From: JBEINZ01 sp040377825
Lineage (GTDB): Bacteria; Pseudomonadota; Alphaproteobacteria; Rhizobiales; Ancalomicrobiaceae
DNA: 8,466 nucleotides
Reading direction: 5' to 3'
NCBI GenBank assembly: GCA_040377825.1
Contig: JBEINZ010000140.1
Span: forward strand, 1 to 8,466
The first letter of the stretch is position 1. The number at the start of each line of letters is the position of its first letter. Under the pieces are notes generated by a model. That model searched no databases and was not told the DNA's origin. It saw only the letters and a list, made by a program, of their open reading frames with translations. The position numbers and the translations under genes were made by a program. This document shows positions 7,231-8,466 of this stretch, piece after piece.

Positions 7231-7244
7231 CGGACGCGAGTCCG
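7231..7244. terminator. Small hairpin between convergent genes, possible weak terminator
   Basis: CGGAC (7231-7235) pairs with GTCCG (7240-7244) around a GCGA (GNRA-type) tetraloop. It sits between the oxoprolinase stop and the regulator stop. The stem is only five base pairs and no T-run follows on either strand, so a termination role is tentative. Confidence 0.3.
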
Positions 7245-7245
7245 C

Positions 7246-7740
7246 TTAAACCGTCGCCTTCTCGGTCACTTTCTCAAGGGGGACGAATTGAAGCGGCAAA
7301 GCCGTTGTGTATTTGATCTGCTCCATGGCAAAGGTCGTTGAGACATCAGCGATGTCGATTTTCGAAATCAGCTTCTTGTAAAATACATCATAGGCTTCGA
7401 TATCCGGAACGACAACGCGCATCAGATAGTCGACTTGCCCGGCCATTCGATAGAATTCAACGACCTCAGGAAGTTGGCTTACCACCTCCGCAAAACGCTT
7501 CAGCCAGTCATCCGAATGCTGGTTCGTGGTAACCGCGACAAAGGCCGTCACCCGTGCATTCACCTGACGCGGATCGAGGACCACCACCCGGTGTTGGATG
7601 ACGCCGTCTTCCTCGAGTTTTTGAATCCGACGCCAACACGGCGTCGTCGAGAGGCCGACCCGTCGGCCGATTTCCGCAACCGGCACTGTGCAGTCTTCCT
7701 GCAAGATCTGCAGAATTTTGCGGTCAATACGGTCGATCAT
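7246..7740 (-). CDS. Lrp/AsnC-family transcriptional regulator, DecR (YbaO)-like
   Basis: A 164-residue DNA-binding protein. Residues 3-13 give the usual Lrp opening (DRIDRKILQIL). The winged helix-turn-helix spans about 21-48 (AEIGRRVGLS, then TTPCWRRIQKLEEDGVI). The RAM ligand-binding domain follows, with TAFVAVTT and the RMAGQVDYLMRV strand that shapes the effector site. The stretch FAMEQIKYTTALPL, together with the RMAG and FYKKL segments, closely recalls E. coli DecR (YbaO), which responds to L-cysteine and activates cysteine detoxification; this comparison is from memory. ATG 7740 was preferred over ATG 7767 because GGAG precedes it and Lrp proteins start at this point. It converges on the oxoprolinase gene and lies 112 bases downstream of a DNA-repair-type gene. 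Its effector here is unknown; other Lrp subtypes remain possible. Confidence 0.92.
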   Translation of the reverse strand: MIDRIDRKILQILQEDCTVPVAEIGRRVGLSTTPCWRRIQKLEEDGVIQHRVVVLDPRQVNARVTAFVAVTTNQHSDDWLKRFAEVVSQLPEVVEFYRMAGQVDYLMRVVVPDIEAYDVFYKKLISKIDIADVSTTFAMEQIKYTTALPLQFVPLEKVTEKATV

Positions 7741-7749
7741 TGGGGCCCA

Positions 7750-7753
7750 CTCC
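7750..7753 (-). promoter_or_regulatory. Ribosome binding site of the Lrp-type regulator
   Basis: GGAG on the minus strand lies nine bases before ATG 7740. The alternative ATG at 7767 is preceded only by a weak GAGAAA further away, so the shorter protein is favoured. Confidence 0.5.
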
Positions 7754-7807
7754 AGAAACACACCCATTGAGTACAGGATTTCTCGAAAATGTAAACTACG
7801 CCTTTGT

Positions 7808-7836
7808 ATTATCGTTTGCGAGATACCGATCCTCGA
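7808..7836 (-). promoter_or_regulatory. Candidate promoter of the Lrp-type regulator
   Basis: On the minus strand GATAAT (7813-7808) matches the -10 consensus at five of six bases. It is preceded 17 bases upstream by TCGAGG (7836-7831), a poor -35 at three of six. Transcription would start near 7800, leaving a leader of about 60 bases. Lrp-family regulators often control themselves from such a site, but no clear operator was recognised. Confidence 0.28.
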
Positions 7837-7852
7837 TTTTTAGAACGCCATC

Positions 7853-8466
7853 CTAACGTGGTCGAATGGCGCTGGTGACCTCGGCTCTCAGAACGGGCAG
7901 TAGCTCGGCTCCAAACCAAGGGTTCCTTCGAAGCCAAGCCGTGTTGCGCCACGATGGATGCGGCAAGGGGAACATGCGCGGGGTTCCCGATCGATCGAGC
8001 AAACCGGCATAATCGCCGACGATCGCGCCAACCGATCGCCCAACCGCCTCCCGACCCAAGAGGTAGGATTGGGCGTACCGTCCGATCGCCAGCACCAACT
8101 CGATTTGAGGCATCAGCGGCAGAAGGCGGTCGTGCCAGGTCAGCCGGCATTCCGGACGCGGCGGCAAATCGCCTCCCGATGGATCAAGTCCTGGAAAACA
8201 AAAGCCCATGCCAACGATCGCGACACGGCTGACATCATAAAAGGTCGCGCCATCCAGGCCGGTCCACGCCCGCAATCGATCGCCGGACTTGTCGGTAAAC
8301 GGCAGACCACTCTCATGCACCCGCGTTCCCGGCGCCTGCGCCACGATCAACAGCCGCGCCGTCGACGATGGCCTCAAGACCGGCCGCGGCTCGTGCGCCA
8401 GTGGCCTTCCAAGAGGTGCATCGCGGCAAATTCGGCATGCTCGGATCTCGGATACCAGCGCTTCCA
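7853..8466 (-). CDS. Uracil-DNA glycosylase superfamily protein, start beyond the window
   Basis: The frame is open from the right edge (first full codon 8464-8462) to the TAG at 7853-7855, giving 203 visible residues. A TTG at 8377 could open a shorter frame, but conserved sequence continues above it (EIRACRICRDAPLGRPLAH), so the true start probably lies only a few codons outside. The fold is that of the UDG superfamily, which removes uracil or related bases from DNA. Motif 1 is VAQAPG (visible residues 41-46), then SGLPFTD and SGDRLRAW; motif 2 is HPSWRN (169-174). Four cysteines (10 and 13 as CxxC, 89 and 106 spaced by 16) match the Fe-S ligand pattern of family 4 glycosylases. Glutamine replaces the glutamate of the family 4 GEAPG motif, so this belongs to a less characterised branch and activity on uracil is unproven. 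No operon partner is visible upstream. Confidence 0.85.
   Translation of the reverse strand, partial: EALVSEIRACRICRDAPLGRPLAHEPRPVLRPSSTARLLIVAQAPGTRVHESGLPFTDKSGDRLRAWTGLDGATFYDVSRVAIVGMGFCFPGLDPSGGDLPPRPECRLTWHDRLLPLMPQIELVLAIGRYAQSYLLGREAVGRSVGAIVGDYAGLLDRSGTPRMFPLPHPSWRNTAWLRRNPWFGAELLPVLRAEVTSAIRPR

Noticed and set aside
7809..8150. A 113-codon minus-strand frame beside the glycosylase gene
   Set aside because: It overlaps the conserved glycosylase frame in another register and has no motif.

Overview
The window reads as an ordinary stretch of chromosome from a GC-rich alphaproteobacterium, most likely of the order Hyphomicrobiales (Rhizobiales). The pointers are a short Phasin_2-type phasin, a PHA synthase with the extra N-terminal PHBC_N-type segment common in that order, and a mosaic of short hairpin repeats like those found between rhizobial genes. 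A placement near Beijerinckiaceae is a guess from memory of similar repeats and proteins. I saw no transposase, phage gene, CRISPR array or toxin-antitoxin pair.

Layout. Left part (34-3305): a phasin gene on + faces a two-gene - strand block. In that block a hexapeptide-repeat acetyltransferase is followed by a class I-like polyhydroxyalkanoate synthase (PhaC). The convergent gap holds three tandem hairpin repeat modules (393-554), and a further perfect hairpin (567-592) straddles the phaC stop codon. Middle (3333-7191): a tRNA-Val(CAC) with a recognisable promoter, then one very long + gene for an ATP-dependent 5-oxoprolinase in which the HyuA-like and HyuB-like halves are fused. Right part (7246-8466), on -: an Lrp/AsnC regulator of the DecR (YbaO) type that converges on the oxoprolinase gene, and a uracil-DNA glycosylase superfamily protein whose first few codons lie beyond the right edge.

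How the parts relate. Phasin and PhaC both serve the carbon-storage granule: PhaC polymerises hydroxyacyl-CoA at the granule surface and phasin coats it. The acetyltransferase resembles the family usually found in phosphonate (C-P lyase) operons, but no phn gene is present here, so its role beside phaC is open. The oxoprolinase returns 5-oxoproline, a by-product of glutathione and glutamine chemistry, to glutamate. Its neighbour resembles a regulator known in E. coli to sense cysteine, which makes a thiol/amino-acid link plausible but unproven.

I did not find a clearly new multi-gene system. The most unusual structures are the repeat mosaic with its alternative 23-bp pairing, and the phosphonate-type acetyltransferase outside its usual context.
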